64,000 nt of DNA, from contig JAIOJX010000025.1 in NCBI GenBank assembly GCA_022376925.1, positions 185,937,801 through 186,001,800 on the forward strand, read 5' to 3'. The translations under genes and the position numbers were made by a program. Below, piece after piece: positions 30,173-41,638 of this stretch. This stretch comes from Tragulus kanchil (Eukaryota; Chordata; Mammalia; Artiodactyla; Tragulidae). Numbering within the stretch: position 1 is the first letter of the stretch; the number at the start of each line of letters is the position of its first letter. The notes under the pieces were generated by a model, which was given only the letters and a program-made list of their open reading frames with translations, was not told the origin of the DNA and searched no databases.

Positions 30173-33090
30173 CTGCAGGGACCCCGCCCGAGTCAGCATG
30201 TCCGACTCGCATCGCCGCCGACCACGGCAGACACGCCGTGGGACGTGAAGGACGGACAGACAGACAAGCTCTGACCGCAGAGGGACGGGCGGCGGGGACA
30301 CGCCACAGAGCTGACGTCCCAGGAGAGGGGTTCAGCGAGCGCTGAACCGAGGCGGCGAGGAGTCGGACGGGGGGCAAAGCGTGGCCCCGTGGCGGGCGCT
30401 GTGAGCTGCTCAGGCCCAGGGCTCTGGGCGGCAGCCTGGCCAGAGGACGCCGCACCTGCCCAGGGCCACCGTGCCCACGGCCCAGGAAGCCTCGCCCTGG
30501 AGGTCAGCCGGTGCTGGCCGGTCCCTCCGGCCACACCCCGAGCCCGCCCGGACGGGGATGTCTGCAGCGTCCGTGACTCCGCCTGACACGGGAGCACCTG
30601 GCCCCCTCTAACAGAGCAGCCCAGCTCTCCCGACCGAGGGACATTCTGGAATTCTCTGAGCAGACTCGCTCCCCTTCCACAGTGCCTGGATCAGTGAAGC
30701 CAGGGGTGGGAGAGGCTGGTGACCACAGACCTAGAGAGCCACCGGGAAAGCAGAGCCCTGGGCACGGACCCCCTCCCCCACAGCTCTTTAAGGTGGGCGA
30801 GAACCGCTCCGTCCTTATCGTCAGACAGTAGGATCGTCCACGAGAACCTTTCAGTCCTTGTCGTTAAATGTTGGGAAGTCGAGCTCTGAGTGTGATGGTC
30901 AGGACTGCCGACCACCTGGGAAAAGTGGTGAGGTTGCTGGCGAAGCCTTCCTCTCTTCTGGGGGAGGGGACAGGTGCGCAGGGCAGGCGTGAGGACCGGC
31001 CAGTGTGGCAGAGACGGTGCCCCCAGAAGACAGCAGCCCACGTCACCCCTCAGCTGTGCGCCAGGTCCTGCGGCCCCTCTGGAAAGACTCCAGAACCCCA
31101 GTGCAGAGACGCTCGCTCTCTTGTGGGCGCCCCACCACCAAGGAGTGGCAGAGGAGGGATCCGAACCCCGCAGTGTACGAGTCCCACACAAGCGCTTCAG
31201 CAGCCGCAGCAAGGGGCTGAGAAAGAAGCCGGGACTCACGGAGAGCAAGCAGAAAGGAAGAAGACAGAAGGCTAGAGCAAAAAATACGGAATAGAAGACA
31301 GAGAATCAACAGAAACAAACGGTGGTTCCTCAAAGACTGACAAAATTGACAAATGTTTGGCTTGACTGACCCAGCAGAAAAGAGAGGAAGCACCAATGAC
31401 TAAATTCAGGGACCAAAGAGGGACGATTACCACCAACCTTAAAGAAACGACAAGGACTCTAAGTAAATACGATGCACCAGGGTGCGCTGACAAATCAGGT
31501 AACTTCCATGAAACTGACACATCCCTCGGAAGACACAGTCTACCAAGCTGACTCGTAAGAAACAGAACGTGTGACCCGACCCATAAAGAGGAAAGAGAGT
31601 GTATTAGGAGTCAATAAACTACACACAAAGAAAAGTCAGAGAGCTTCAAATGTGATTTATTCCAAATACTTAAATAAAAGAATAAATATTTAAGAACTCT
31701 TATTAAAAAAAAAAAAAAAAAAAAAAAGCAGAAGAGGGAACACATCCACAAAGCTCTCCATGAAGCCAGGATTGCACTGAAACCAAACCCCAGACATGAC
31801 AGAACAGCTATAGACTCATACCCCTCATGAATACAGAGGCAAAATACCCTCAATAAATCCTGCATGTTGAATCCAGCAACATATTAAAAAGGTTATACAC
31901 CATGACCAAATGAGATTCATCCCAGGAATGTGAGGTTGATTCAACATTTGAAAATCAATTCATGTAATACACGACATTAACAAATGGACAAAAAATGCAG
32001 GGTCCCATCAACAGAGGCATAAAAGCTTGCAACAGAAGCAAATAGCCTTTTATGATACAAACTCAACAAACTAGAAATGGTTTGATAAAGCCATTGAACC
32101 TGATCAAGGACATCTACGAAAGCTCCCTGGTTACCTTAAAAGTCCTTAAATGTGAAAGGCTGAAAGCCCTCCTCCTAAAATTAGGAACAAGACGAGGATG
32201 TCCACTCTTCCTCCTCTAGCCACAGTGCACTGGAGGTGCTAGCCAGCGCCATTAAGCAAGGAATGAAATTAGAGGCATCCCGATTAGAAACCTATCCCTA
32301 TCCACTGATGCAGGTTTTTGCAAAGAAATTCCTAAGGAATCCACTAAAAAACTATGAGAATTAACAAATCAGTCCAGCCAGTCTGCAGGTAAAAGATCAG
32401 TAAGGAGAACTCAGCTGATTTCTACACATGAGCCACGAATAACTTAAAAAAAACAAATTAAGAAAACAATTCTATCTACAACAGCATCAAAAATAATAAA
32501 CTACTTGGAAAAAAAATCAACAAAAGTGCAAAACTTGTACTTGGAAAACTATAAAACATTTTTGGAAGAAATCTAAGACCTAGAGGAACAGAACGACATC
32601 CTCTGTTCATGGCTCAGAAGACTCGATATTGTTAAAACAGCAACATTCTCTAACTCACCTACAGATTCAGTGCTGTCCCAAGTCAAAACTCTAGCTGGCT
32701 GCTCCGGCAGGAATTAAAAAGCCAACCGTAACATTCACATGGAAACATAAGGAACTCGGAACAGACAAAACCACCTTGAAAAAAAACCAGGTTGGAGGGT
32801 TCACACCAGTCGATTTCAGATCTTGCTACAAAGTGATGACGAGGGGAACACACTGACATTCACAGACCAGGACTGGGGGCCCAGGAAGGAACCTTCACAG
32901 CAGGGTCAGCTGCTCTTTGGGACGGACGCCAAGATAATCCTCTCTCAAGGGTGCTGGGGCAGCCAAACACCCACCAGCAAACGCACAGAGCTGAACTCTT
33001 TCCACACACATACACAAAGATTAACTCAGAGTGGATCTCAGATCTAAATGTAAGATCTATAACTATAAAACTCTTAAAATACATATATAG

Positions 33091-33421
33091 GGCTTCCCTG
33101 GTGGTCCAGTGGGTAAGGACACCACCTCGCAGTGCAAGGGGCGCCGGTTCGATCCCTGGCCTGGGAGGATCCCACGTGCCGCGGAGCAGCTGGACCGATG
33201 TGCCCAACCACCGAGCCAGAGCTCTGGAGCGCATGCGCCCAGAGCGGGTGCTCTGCGACAACAGAGGCCACTGTGATGGGAGGCCCACACGGGCCAAAGA
33301 ACAAAGATGGATGAAAAATAAATAAATGAAAGACCAATAGAAGTGGCCTGCCCACCCCCCTCCCTCCGCAACCCGCCCCCCCGCCAAAAGAAACCATTAA
33401 AAAAAAACAATTAAAAAAAAA
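33091..33421 (+). repeat. tRNA-derived SINE with unusual 3' module, target-site duplication present
   Basis: GGCTTCCCTGGTGGTCCAGT, CGCCGGTTCGATCCCTGGCC, GAGCTCTGGAGCGCATGCGC, then AAAGAACAAAGATGGATGAA, GAAAGACCAATAGAAGTGGC, a C-rich run and an A-rich tail. ACATATATAG flanks it at 33,081-33,090 and 33,422-33,431. The same composite is at 52,975-53,306. Confidence 0.88.
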
Positions 33422-33853
33422 ACATATATAGAACTAAATCTTTATCATTTCAGGTTAGGCAAAGCCTTCTTAGAGATGCTGTCAAAAGCATGAGCAAGAT
33501 AAGAAAATATATAGTTATACACAGGACTTCATCAACATGAAAATCTTTGTTGCAAAGGACGTCACCAAGAGACTGAAATGACAACTGAGAGGACAGGGTG
33601 TAGATAATCATACATTGACTTACACCCAGGCTACGTGAAGAATCTTAAAACGTAAGAATAAAGCCAAATAACCCAAGTTAACCGAACTCATATAGGCATT
33701 TCTCCAGATATACACAGAACCAAGCGCATGAAAACACTCTCCACATCATGAGCATCAGGGAGATACAAATCAACACCAGATCAAGATAGCACTCTGCACA
33801 CATACCGAGGGCCATGGATCAAAAAAGACAGCTAGTTAAAGGTGTTGAAGAGA

Positions 33854-34194
33854 GGGCTTCCCTGGTAGTTCAGCGGTGAAGACGTTTGCCTGCCAATGCA
33901 GGAGACACGGGTTTGATGCCTGATCCAGGAAGATCCCACCTGCTCTGGAGCAACTAAGCCCGTGAGCCACAACCATGGAGCCTGTGCTCTAGAGCCTCGG
34001 AGCTGCAAGGATGCAGCCCATGGGCTGCAACTACTGAAGCCCGTGTGCCCTAGAGCCCGCGTCCCACAACAAGAGGCGTCACGGCAACAAGAAGCCTGCT
34101 CACCTCCGCTAGAGAGTGGCCCCCCTCCCTGCAACTAGAGAAGAGCCTGTGGCAGCAGTTAAACCCCAGAATAGCCAAAAATAAATAAATAAAA
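33854..34194 (+). repeat. CHR-type SINE inside LINE-1
   Basis: GGGCTTCCCTGGTAGTTCAG, GTTTGATGCCTGATCCAGGA, GGAGCAACTAAGCCCGTGAG and the tail GCCAAAAATAAATAAATAAA. TGTTGAAGA before and TGTTGACGA after look like a decayed target-site duplication. Confidence 0.9.
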
Positions 34195-35027
34195 TGTTGA
34201 CGAGGACGTGGAGGAATCAGAACCCCGATAAAACATCGCTGGTGGGAACAGCAGCTGGTGCCGTGCCTCTGGAAGAGTCCGGCGATTCTTCTAAAGCGTG
34301 ACTAACACAGGTGCCACGGGGCCCGGCAGCTCTGCTCCTGGGTATGGAGCCAAGAAAGCAAAATAAACATCGGCCCAAGGACTCGTGCAGGAAGGCTCCC
34401 AGCAGCGCTACTTAGAAAAACCCCAAAGGGTAAAGCCTCCTCCTGTCCTTCAGCAGCATGGAGTCTCTCCATCCAGGGGAACACTCTTCCCCCCAGAAAG
34501 GAAACCAGGACTGACGCGCGCTAGAGCAAAGATAGACCTTGCGCACACGAGGCCGAGTGAAAGAGGTCAGACTTGAAAGACAGCCCACTGCCTGATCCCA
34601 CCTACGTGAACCATCAGAAGGGGTTAAAAGAGAGGGAAGGTAGACCAGCAGCTCTGGGAGCTGGGCGACAAGGACTGTGACTCTGAATGGGTCCAAAGTC
34701 TCTTCTGGATGAACGTGACCTGGAATTAAATGGCAGCAGCGTTGGTTGAACAACTCTGTAAATATACTCTAAAAAAATGGGACTGTGCACTTTAGACGGG
34801 TGCGTTGCATACAACAGATCGATAAGTAAATTAAACTCTTAAGACAGTAAGGTGCAGCTCTTGGCAGAGACCGGGTGCCCTCAGATGCAAGCCACCAAGC
34901 TCAAGGGAACCGTGTGTCTTTCTGGACCTCCCCGCAGGGTGGTTCCCTCCTCCTGCCCAGGACCCCTCTTCCCGCGGCTGCTCCTCCTGTCTCCTTGCAC
35001 ACTTGGTCTGGAGAAGACGCTTGAGAG

Positions 35028-35365
35028 TCCCTGGACAGCAAGGAGATCAAGCCAGTCGGTCCTAAAGGCAATCAACCCTGCATATTCACTGGAAGGACTG
35101 ACGCTGACGCTAAGGTCCAGTCCCTTGGCCACCTGATGCCGAGAGCTGACTCTCTGGAAAAGCCCCCGATGCTGGGAAAGACGGAGGGCAGGAGGAGAAG
35201 GGGACGACAGAGGGTGAGACGGCTGGATGGCATCACCGACTCAGTAGACATGAGTTTGCCCAAAACCTGGGAGGTGCTGAAGGACAGGGGAGCCTGGCGT
35301 GTTGCTGTCCACAGGGTCACAAGACTCAGACACGACGGAGAGACTCGACAGCCACACACGGAGAG
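35028..35365 (+). repeat. BovB (RTE) 3'-end fragment
   Basis: GGACAGCAAGGAGATCAAGC, TGCATATTCACTGGAAGGAC, GGAGGAGAAGGGGACGACAG, GGCTGGATGGCATCACCGAC and GTCACAAGACTCAGACACGA. It is better preserved than 26,555 but has no intact ORF. Confidence 0.88.
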
Positions 35366-36289
35366 CTCCCAGAGCCGCACCTCCAGCCCCGTCCACTCGG
35401 CGGCATCTTCCTGGATATCTCTCATTCTCCCGAGGCCCTCACACGCTGAAAGTTCAGCACTGAACTCGCCCTCCTCAGCCCCTACAGGCCCAGTTCAGAG
35501 CGCTAGTTACCTGGAAACCCAGGGGCCGTCCTGGCAGTCCTCTGTGCCTCCGGCCCCAGAATTCAGTTCGTCCCCAAGCCCCTGCCCCGCTGCGCCCGCC
35601 TAATGCTGAGCAAAGCCTTCCGCTTCTCTTTGCTCCCACTCCACCTGTCAAAGCAGCCTCCAGTTACTGAGCAAGCCCGGACCGCGCGCCGGGCGGCGGG
35701 CTTCCCGGTGCCGGCAGCCCCCAGCAGAGTCAGAACTCACTCTTTCCAGGTGATGAAAATGACCTCCTAGGAGAGAAGGGAGTCCTCGAGAGCTGCTACC
35801 AGGCACGGCTCAGCCCAACCCCGGGATCCGCGGCAGTGCAATGCCACCTGCGGCCACCGACAGAACTGCCTGTGGTCGCACAGGGACCTGAAGCCGGTCG
35901 CCCGGTGTCAGAGCCCGGATTTAGAGCTTATGTGTGGGCGAACCTGGCGAGATCCCCTCACCTGCTGGGGGCGGGGACGACACGTGGGCGCCAGGCCTGC
36001 ACCTAGTCAGCAGGCTGCTGCCACCCAGAGGGACACCTGGAGAGGTTCCAGGCGTGGGACGTCCAAACCGTTTTGTGGCAACAGTCGCTTTCCGATGATT
36101 TCAGAGGCGGCCCTAACATGCAGACTCGACCATGCTCCCTCTAGGTGACAGGTGTCCGACGACCTCAGGGCCGGTGTCTGAACACCGCAGTAGGTCTCGC
36201 GTGCTGCCCCCCGGCCGCCAGCCCTCGCAGTCTGAGTCCAGCAGGGCCGCACGAAACATGCGTTTGCCCCCCGCACCTGTGCACGTGCC

Positions 36290-36560
36290 GCTCCGCGTCC
36301 CCGGCCAAGGGCAGGCCGGACCTTAGGCTGGCGCCGGGCCCTCCGGATCGCGGCCCGCGCACCATCCGGGGCACGGAGCAGGCGCTCAACTCGAACCCCC
36401 GCGAGGTCCCGGGAGGCCCCAGAGGAAGAAGACCGCGCGCAGCCGCAGACCGGCCCCCGCCCGCCCCAGTCCCTGACGTCACCGCGGCGGCGCGCGCGCG
36501 TCGCCCGGGAAACGCAGGACGCGTCCGCGCGCCCTGGCCGCAGAGGCTGCGCGCCCGGGG
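36290..36560. promoter_or_regulatory. Internal CpG island with a consensus CRE
   Basis: The segment is dense in CpG. A perfect CREB site, TGACGTCA, is at 36,474-36,481, followed by CGCGGCGGCGCGCGCGCGTC. No TATA box is seen. It could be an alternative ACOX3 promoter or an enhancer; nothing in the sequence decides between them. It is repeated at 37,421-37,691 (CRE at 37,605-37,612). Confidence 0.55.
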
Positions 36561-37420
36561 GAGCAGCCCCCTCTACGCTCTTCCAGGGGCCTTTTCCTGC
36601 ATAAGTCCCTGGGATTCTGTCCCCTCCCTGGTTCGAGGACACTGCTGGGCCTGCGTTTGACCAGGCACGTGCCTGGGACATCTCTAGGTGGAACTGAGTG
36701 GACCTGGAGACTTTTGGGGTCGTGAGGAGGCGGGGAGAGAGGACGGGCTCACACTTCTTGGGACTGTTTTGCAGGAACCTGCGTGGGGAGAGACGCCGCG
36801 GGGACCGACATGGAGACGCTACTTGGGGCAAAAGAAAGGAAGCTCGGTTTTGCACGTGTTTCGTTAGCTGCTTCCTGGGAAAGCTGCCAGGGATGGATGG
36901 TGTGGGCAGGGTGCGAACTCTTCGGGCAGCTCTGCCGACCGCGGCCTGCTGTGCCTCTGCCGGGACTCTGGCCAGTCCCACCCCCGGCCCCACCCAGGTC
37001 TGGATCGTTTTGACCTCCCCACAGCGGGGTCGCCCGGTGTCAGAGCCCGGATTTAGAGCTTATGTGTGGGCGAACCTGGCGAGATCCCTCACCTGCTGGG
37101 GGCGGGGACGACACGTGGGCGCCAGGCCTGCACCTAGTCAGCAGGCTGCTGCCACCCAGAGGGACACCTGGAGAGGTTCCAGGCGTGGGACGTCCAAACC
37201 GTTTTGTGGCAACAGTCGCTTTCCGATGATTTCAGAGGCGGCCCTAACATGCAGACTCGACCATGCTCCCTCTAGGTGACAGGTGTCCGACGACCTCAGG
37301 GCCGGTGTCTGAACACCGCAGTAGGTCTCGCGTGCTGCCCCCCGGCCGCCAGCCCTCGCAGTCTGAGTCCAGCAGGGCCGCACGAAACATGCGTTTGCCC
37401 CCCGCACCTGTGCACGTGCC

Positions 37421-37691
37421 GCTCCGCGTCCCCGGCCAAGGGCAGGCCGGACCTTAGGCTGGCGCCGGGCCCTCCGGATCGCGGCCCGCGCACCATCCGG
37501 GGCACGGAGCAGGCGCTCAACTCGAACCCCCGCGAGGTCCCGGGAGGCCCCAGAGGAAGAAGACCGCGCGCAGCCGCAGACCGGCCCCCGCCCGCCCCAG
37601 TCCCTGACGTCACCGCGGCGGCGCGCGCGCGTCGCCCGGGAAACGCAGGACGCGTCCGCGCGCCCTGGCCGCAGAGGCTGCGCGCCCGGGG
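37421..37691. promoter_or_regulatory. Second copy of the internal CpG island
   Basis: Same as 36,290-36,560 through duplication 7, with the CRE at 37,605-37,612. Probably one island in the real genome. Confidence 0.5.
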
Positions 37692-38412
37692 GAGCAGCCC
37701 CCTCTACGCTCTTCCAGGGGCCTTTTCCTGCATAAGTCCCTGGGATTCTGTCCCCTCCCTGGTTCGAGGACACTGCTGGGCCTGCGTTTGACCAGGCACG
37801 TGCCTGGGACATCTCTAGGTGGAACTGAGTGGACCTGGAGACTTTTGGGGTCGTGAGGAGGCGGGGAGAGAGGACGGGCTCACACTTCTTGGGACTGTTT
37901 TGCAGGAACCTGCGTGGGGAGAGACGCCGCGGGGACCGACATGGAGACGCTACTTGGGGCAAAAGAAAGGAAGCTCGGTTTTGCACGTGTTTCGTTAGCT
38001 GCTTCCTGGGAAAGCTGCCAGGGATGGATGGTGTGGGCAGGGTGCGAACTCTTCGGGCAGCTCTGCCGACCGCGGCCTGCTGTGCCTCTGCCGGGACTCT
38101 GGCCAGTCCCACCCCCGGCCCCACCCAGGTCTGGATCGTTTTGACCTCTGCTCTGATACCCATCCCCTGCGCAGCCTGGGTCCTTAGCTCTGTTCGTGGT
38201 TGCTGGGTACTGCCACTGTCTGAACACGCTGGGAACCCTAGTCTCCTCCCAACTCCGCAGCCACTTGTCTTTTTATCCCCTTCCTCCCTTCCTTCCCGCC
38301 ACCCCACTTCCCTCCCGGTTCAGGACCCACAGAAGAGGCGTTGGGAAGGAGTCAGCAGGTCACTGGCTTGGGATGGGCTTCATGAGGACTTGGTGCCAAG
38401 GATGGTCCTGTC

Positions 38413-38615
38413 ACCGGCTCCCGTGGCGGCTCAGGCAGTAAAGGATCTGCCCGCAGTGCGGGAGGCCCGGGCTCGGTCCCTGGCTCAGGAGGACCCCCTG
38501 GAGGGGGCATGGCCACCGGCTCCCGTCTTCTTGCCTGGAGAGTCCCGTGTCAGAGGAGCCTGGGGGGCCACAGCCCATGGGGCTGCAGAGCCGGTCATGA
38601 CTGGGCACAGCCCAC
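38413..38615 (+). repeat. Bov-tA SINE
   Basis: CCCGTGGCGGCTCAGGCAGT, GGGCTCGGTCCCTGGCTCAG, CTTCTTGCCTGGAGAGTCCC and CACAGCCCATGGGGCTGCAG, in Bov-tA order. Confidence 0.85.
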
Positions 38616-38814
38616 GTGGCCCTGTCCGGGGGCTGGGACCAGCAGCAGCTTCCCAGCCCGGATGCAAGCGCGTCCAGCAGTGGGCGGCTGAGGAAGGCAG
38701 TGAGAAGAGCAGCGCGGTCAGGTGTGTGAGATGCACACACACAGGGCCGGCGCTTTCATCTCTTAGCAAAGGCTACAGGCACGAGCCAATGAAGACCGTT
38801 TAAAACATTTCTGG

Positions 38815-39003
38815 GGCTGCCTCAGGTCCTGGCTCGTCACGTGGGATCTTGCGTGGAGGCACGCGGACGCCCCAGTTGTGGCACGAGGGCTCGGGGCGCC
38901 CAGCTGCTCTGAGGTGTGTGGGCCCCAGTTCCCTAACCGGGGACCCAACCCCACCCCCTGCACTGCGAGGCGGACTCTTAGCCACTGGACCACCAGGGAC
39001 GTC
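38815..39003 (-). repeat. CHR-type SINE, antisense
   Basis: GTTCCCTAACCGGGGACCCA, CCCTGCACTGCGAGGCGGAC and TCTTAGCCACTGGACCACCA are the reversed head of the tRNA-derived SINE. Confidence 0.82.
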
Positions 39004-39462
39004 TCAAGGAATTTTTTTTCAAACTGTAAACCCAAAACATTCGATTCAGAATTTACAGACTGAAGGAAGCCTGGCCTCAGGGGAGTGTCTGGCTGAGGAC
39101 CTGGAAAGTGGGGGGAGGAGGGCTGCTGGAGTGACCCGAAGCCACGTTGAGAGGACACGGCTGGCCCTCCGGATACTCCGAGACGGCCTTCCCGCCGGAG
39201 CCTCAGCTGCCGTCTCCCCCGAGCTCTGCCCAGCTGCCAGCACCGGGATGACGAGGACCCAGCCCGGGGGGCCTTTGGGTGTCCCGCTTGGGCCTCTCGA
39301 GAGCTGCACTGTCCAATCCAGTGGCCACTAGCCCTGTGTGGCTATCTTAATTCAAATGTACATAGCTAGAATAAAGTCAACATCGCATTCAGCTCCACGG
39401 GCGCCATCAGCGACATCTGAAGACACGGGGGCTACTGTCCTGGACAACACGGACAGACGCCT

Positions 39463-41638
39463 TTCGACTCTCCCCAAGTTCATCAGGCTAGCCCTGCTTG
39501 AGACCACTCCTACCCCCGGGCCGCGCGACCCCGACCTAAGCCCAGCTCTCACCTGCTCTTGCGCACAAGTGTCCGGCTGGGCCCTGCTCCTGTCCCAGCA
39601 GCCCTGCCACCTGCCCAGCTCTCCAACACATGGCCTTCACCTGGGGACAGTCACTCGGAGACCATCGCTGGTGTCTCCTGTGTACCCCAGACCAAGCTAC
39701 GGCCGTGGCGGCAGACAGGCCGGACAGGGCTCCCGATCAAAGACACCGTGCTCCAGAGGAAGGAAACACACAGACGACGGTCAGATAACTGCAAGAAAAC
39801 AACGTAACAATGAGATGTGATGTGTCTGGGGCTCTCTGGTTGGGTGGTTGGGAAGCGTCATCTGGGAGGGGGCATTTGATCTGAGTTCTCCACTGGGAGA
39901 AGACAGAGGCTGACACTCCAGGCAGAGGGGACAGGGTGGGGTGAGGGGAGGCGCGTCCACGTTCTGAGAAAGAGAGGCACCCTATGCAGGGGCTCGGCAG
40001 GGAGGGGAGCAACGTGAGGCTGGGCGCGGGAGCAGAAGCCAGGCGGTGTGGGACACTGGAGGCGAGAGCCCAGAGGCAGGTGCACTGTATTCTTATTTCA
40101 GCATGTGGATTTCTGGCAGGGAACTGGCATGATCTTGTGCAAGGATACCACCCTGTAGCGAAATGGAATTTCCCACCTCCCTCCTCAACACTGGCCTCGA
40201 GATTTAGAACTTCCTGTCACTGAATTCAGGCCCAGCGGCCTGCCGCCTGAAGGCCAACACTCGGGGGGCAACAAAGGAAAGACGGCTTCATTCACGAGCC
40301 CAGCCACCAGGGCAGAGGGGGGACTCGCGTCCACAGGGCGGCTCCCCACAGCCAGTCAGTGGGGAAGAACTTTGAAAGGGGAGCCTTGGGGGTGCAGAGG
40401 CGGGGGCTGGGGGTGCCTGAGGAACAGCATCACCAGCTCTGACAGTCATCTTTTTCTTAATTTATCTTTAATTGAAGCATAACCACAGTACTGTGTTCGT
40501 CGCTGTCGTGCATCAACACGGAGCAGCTCCGACGGCCGTCCCGAAGTCGCCTTCGACTCTCCCCAAGTTCATCAGGCTAGCCCTGCTTGAGACCACTCCT
40601 ACCCCCGGGCCGCGCGACCCCGACCTAAGCCCAGCTCTCACCTGCTCTTGCGCACAAGTGTCCGGCTGGGCCCTGCTCCTGTCCCAGCAGCCCTGCCACC
40701 TGCCCAGCTCTCCAACACATGGCCTTCACCTGGGGACAGTCACTCGGAGACCATCGCTGGTGTCTCCTGTGTACCCCAGACCAAGCTACGGCCGTGGCGG
40801 CAGACAGGCCGGACAGGGCTCCCGATCAAAGACACCGTGCTCCAGAGGAAGGAAACACACAGACGACGGTCAGATAACTGCAAGAAAACAACGTAACAAT
40901 GAGATGTGATGTGTCTGGGGCTCTCTGGTTGGGTGGTTGGGAAGCGTCATCTGGGAGGGGGCATTTGATCTGAGTTCTCCACTGGGAGAAGACAGAGGCT
41001 GACACTCCAGGCAGAGGGGACAGGGTGGGGTGAGGGGAGGCGCTCACGTTCTGAGAAAGAGAGGCACCCTATGCAGGGGCTCGGCAGGGAGGGGAGCAAC
41101 GTGAGGCTGGGCGCGGGAGCAGAAGCCAGGCGGTGTGGGACACTGGAGGCGAGAGCCCAGAGGCAGGTGCACTGTATTCTTATTTCAGCATGTGGATTTC
41201 TGGCAGGGAACTGGCATGATCTTGTGCAAGGATACCACCCTGTAGCGAAATGGAATTTCCCACCTCCCTCCTCAACACTGGCCTCGAGATTTAGAACTTC
41301 CTGTCACTGAATTCAGGCCCAGCGGCCTGCCGCCTGAAGGCCAACACTCGGGGGGCAACAAAGGAAAGACGGCTTCATTCACGAGCCCAGCCACCAGGGC
41401 AGAGGGGGGACTCGCGTCCACAGGGCGGCTCCCCACAGCCAGTCAGTGGGGAAGAACTTTGAAAGGGGAGCCTTGGGGGTGCAGAGGCGGGGGCTGGGGG
41501 TGCCTGAGGAACAGCATCACCAGCTCTGACAGTCATCTTTTTCTTAATTTATCTTTAATTGAAGCATAACCACAGTACTGTGTTCGTCGCTGTCGTGCAT
41601 CAACACGGAGCAGCTCCGACGGCCGTCCTGAAGTCGCC
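39463..41638 (+). repeat. Direct duplication 8 (offset 1,089, then 1,087)
   Basis: 39,463-40,551 is repeated at 40,552 to about 41,638. The second copy lacks two bases (AGGCGCTCACG against AGGCGCGTCCACG). One SNP-like change lies in GTCCCGAAG/GTCCTGAAG at the end. Confidence 0.95.

Larger units (their letters stand above)
31240..34850 (+). mobile_element. Old LINE-1, 3' part, split by two SINEs
   Basis: Relics of the reverse-transcriptase ORF are readable in shifting frames: GACTGACCCAGCAGAAAAGA and GACCAAATGAGATTCATCCC (the retrovirus-like palm region), AACAAGACGAGGATGTCCAC, then the 3' portion after 33,431 (CTTCATCAACATGAAAATCT) and the L1 3' end (CAACTCTGTAAATATACTCT) near 34,750. A 23-base A run lies at about 31,706. 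Many stops and frameshifts are present, so it cannot be active. SINEs interrupt it at 33,091 and 33,854. Confidence 0.88.
35896..38148 (+). repeat. Direct duplication 7 (offset 1,132, then 1,131)
   Basis: 35,896-37,027 is repeated from 37,028 to about 38,148. The second copy lacks one C soon after the junction (GATCCCTCACC against GATCCCCTCACC). About ten bases (37,018-37,027) at the junction belong to neither copy. It duplicates an internal CpG island. Confidence 0.95.

Noticed and set aside
31240..34850. A possibly active LINE-1.
   Set aside because: The reading frame is broken by many stops and indels, the 5' half is absent and two SINEs interrupt it.
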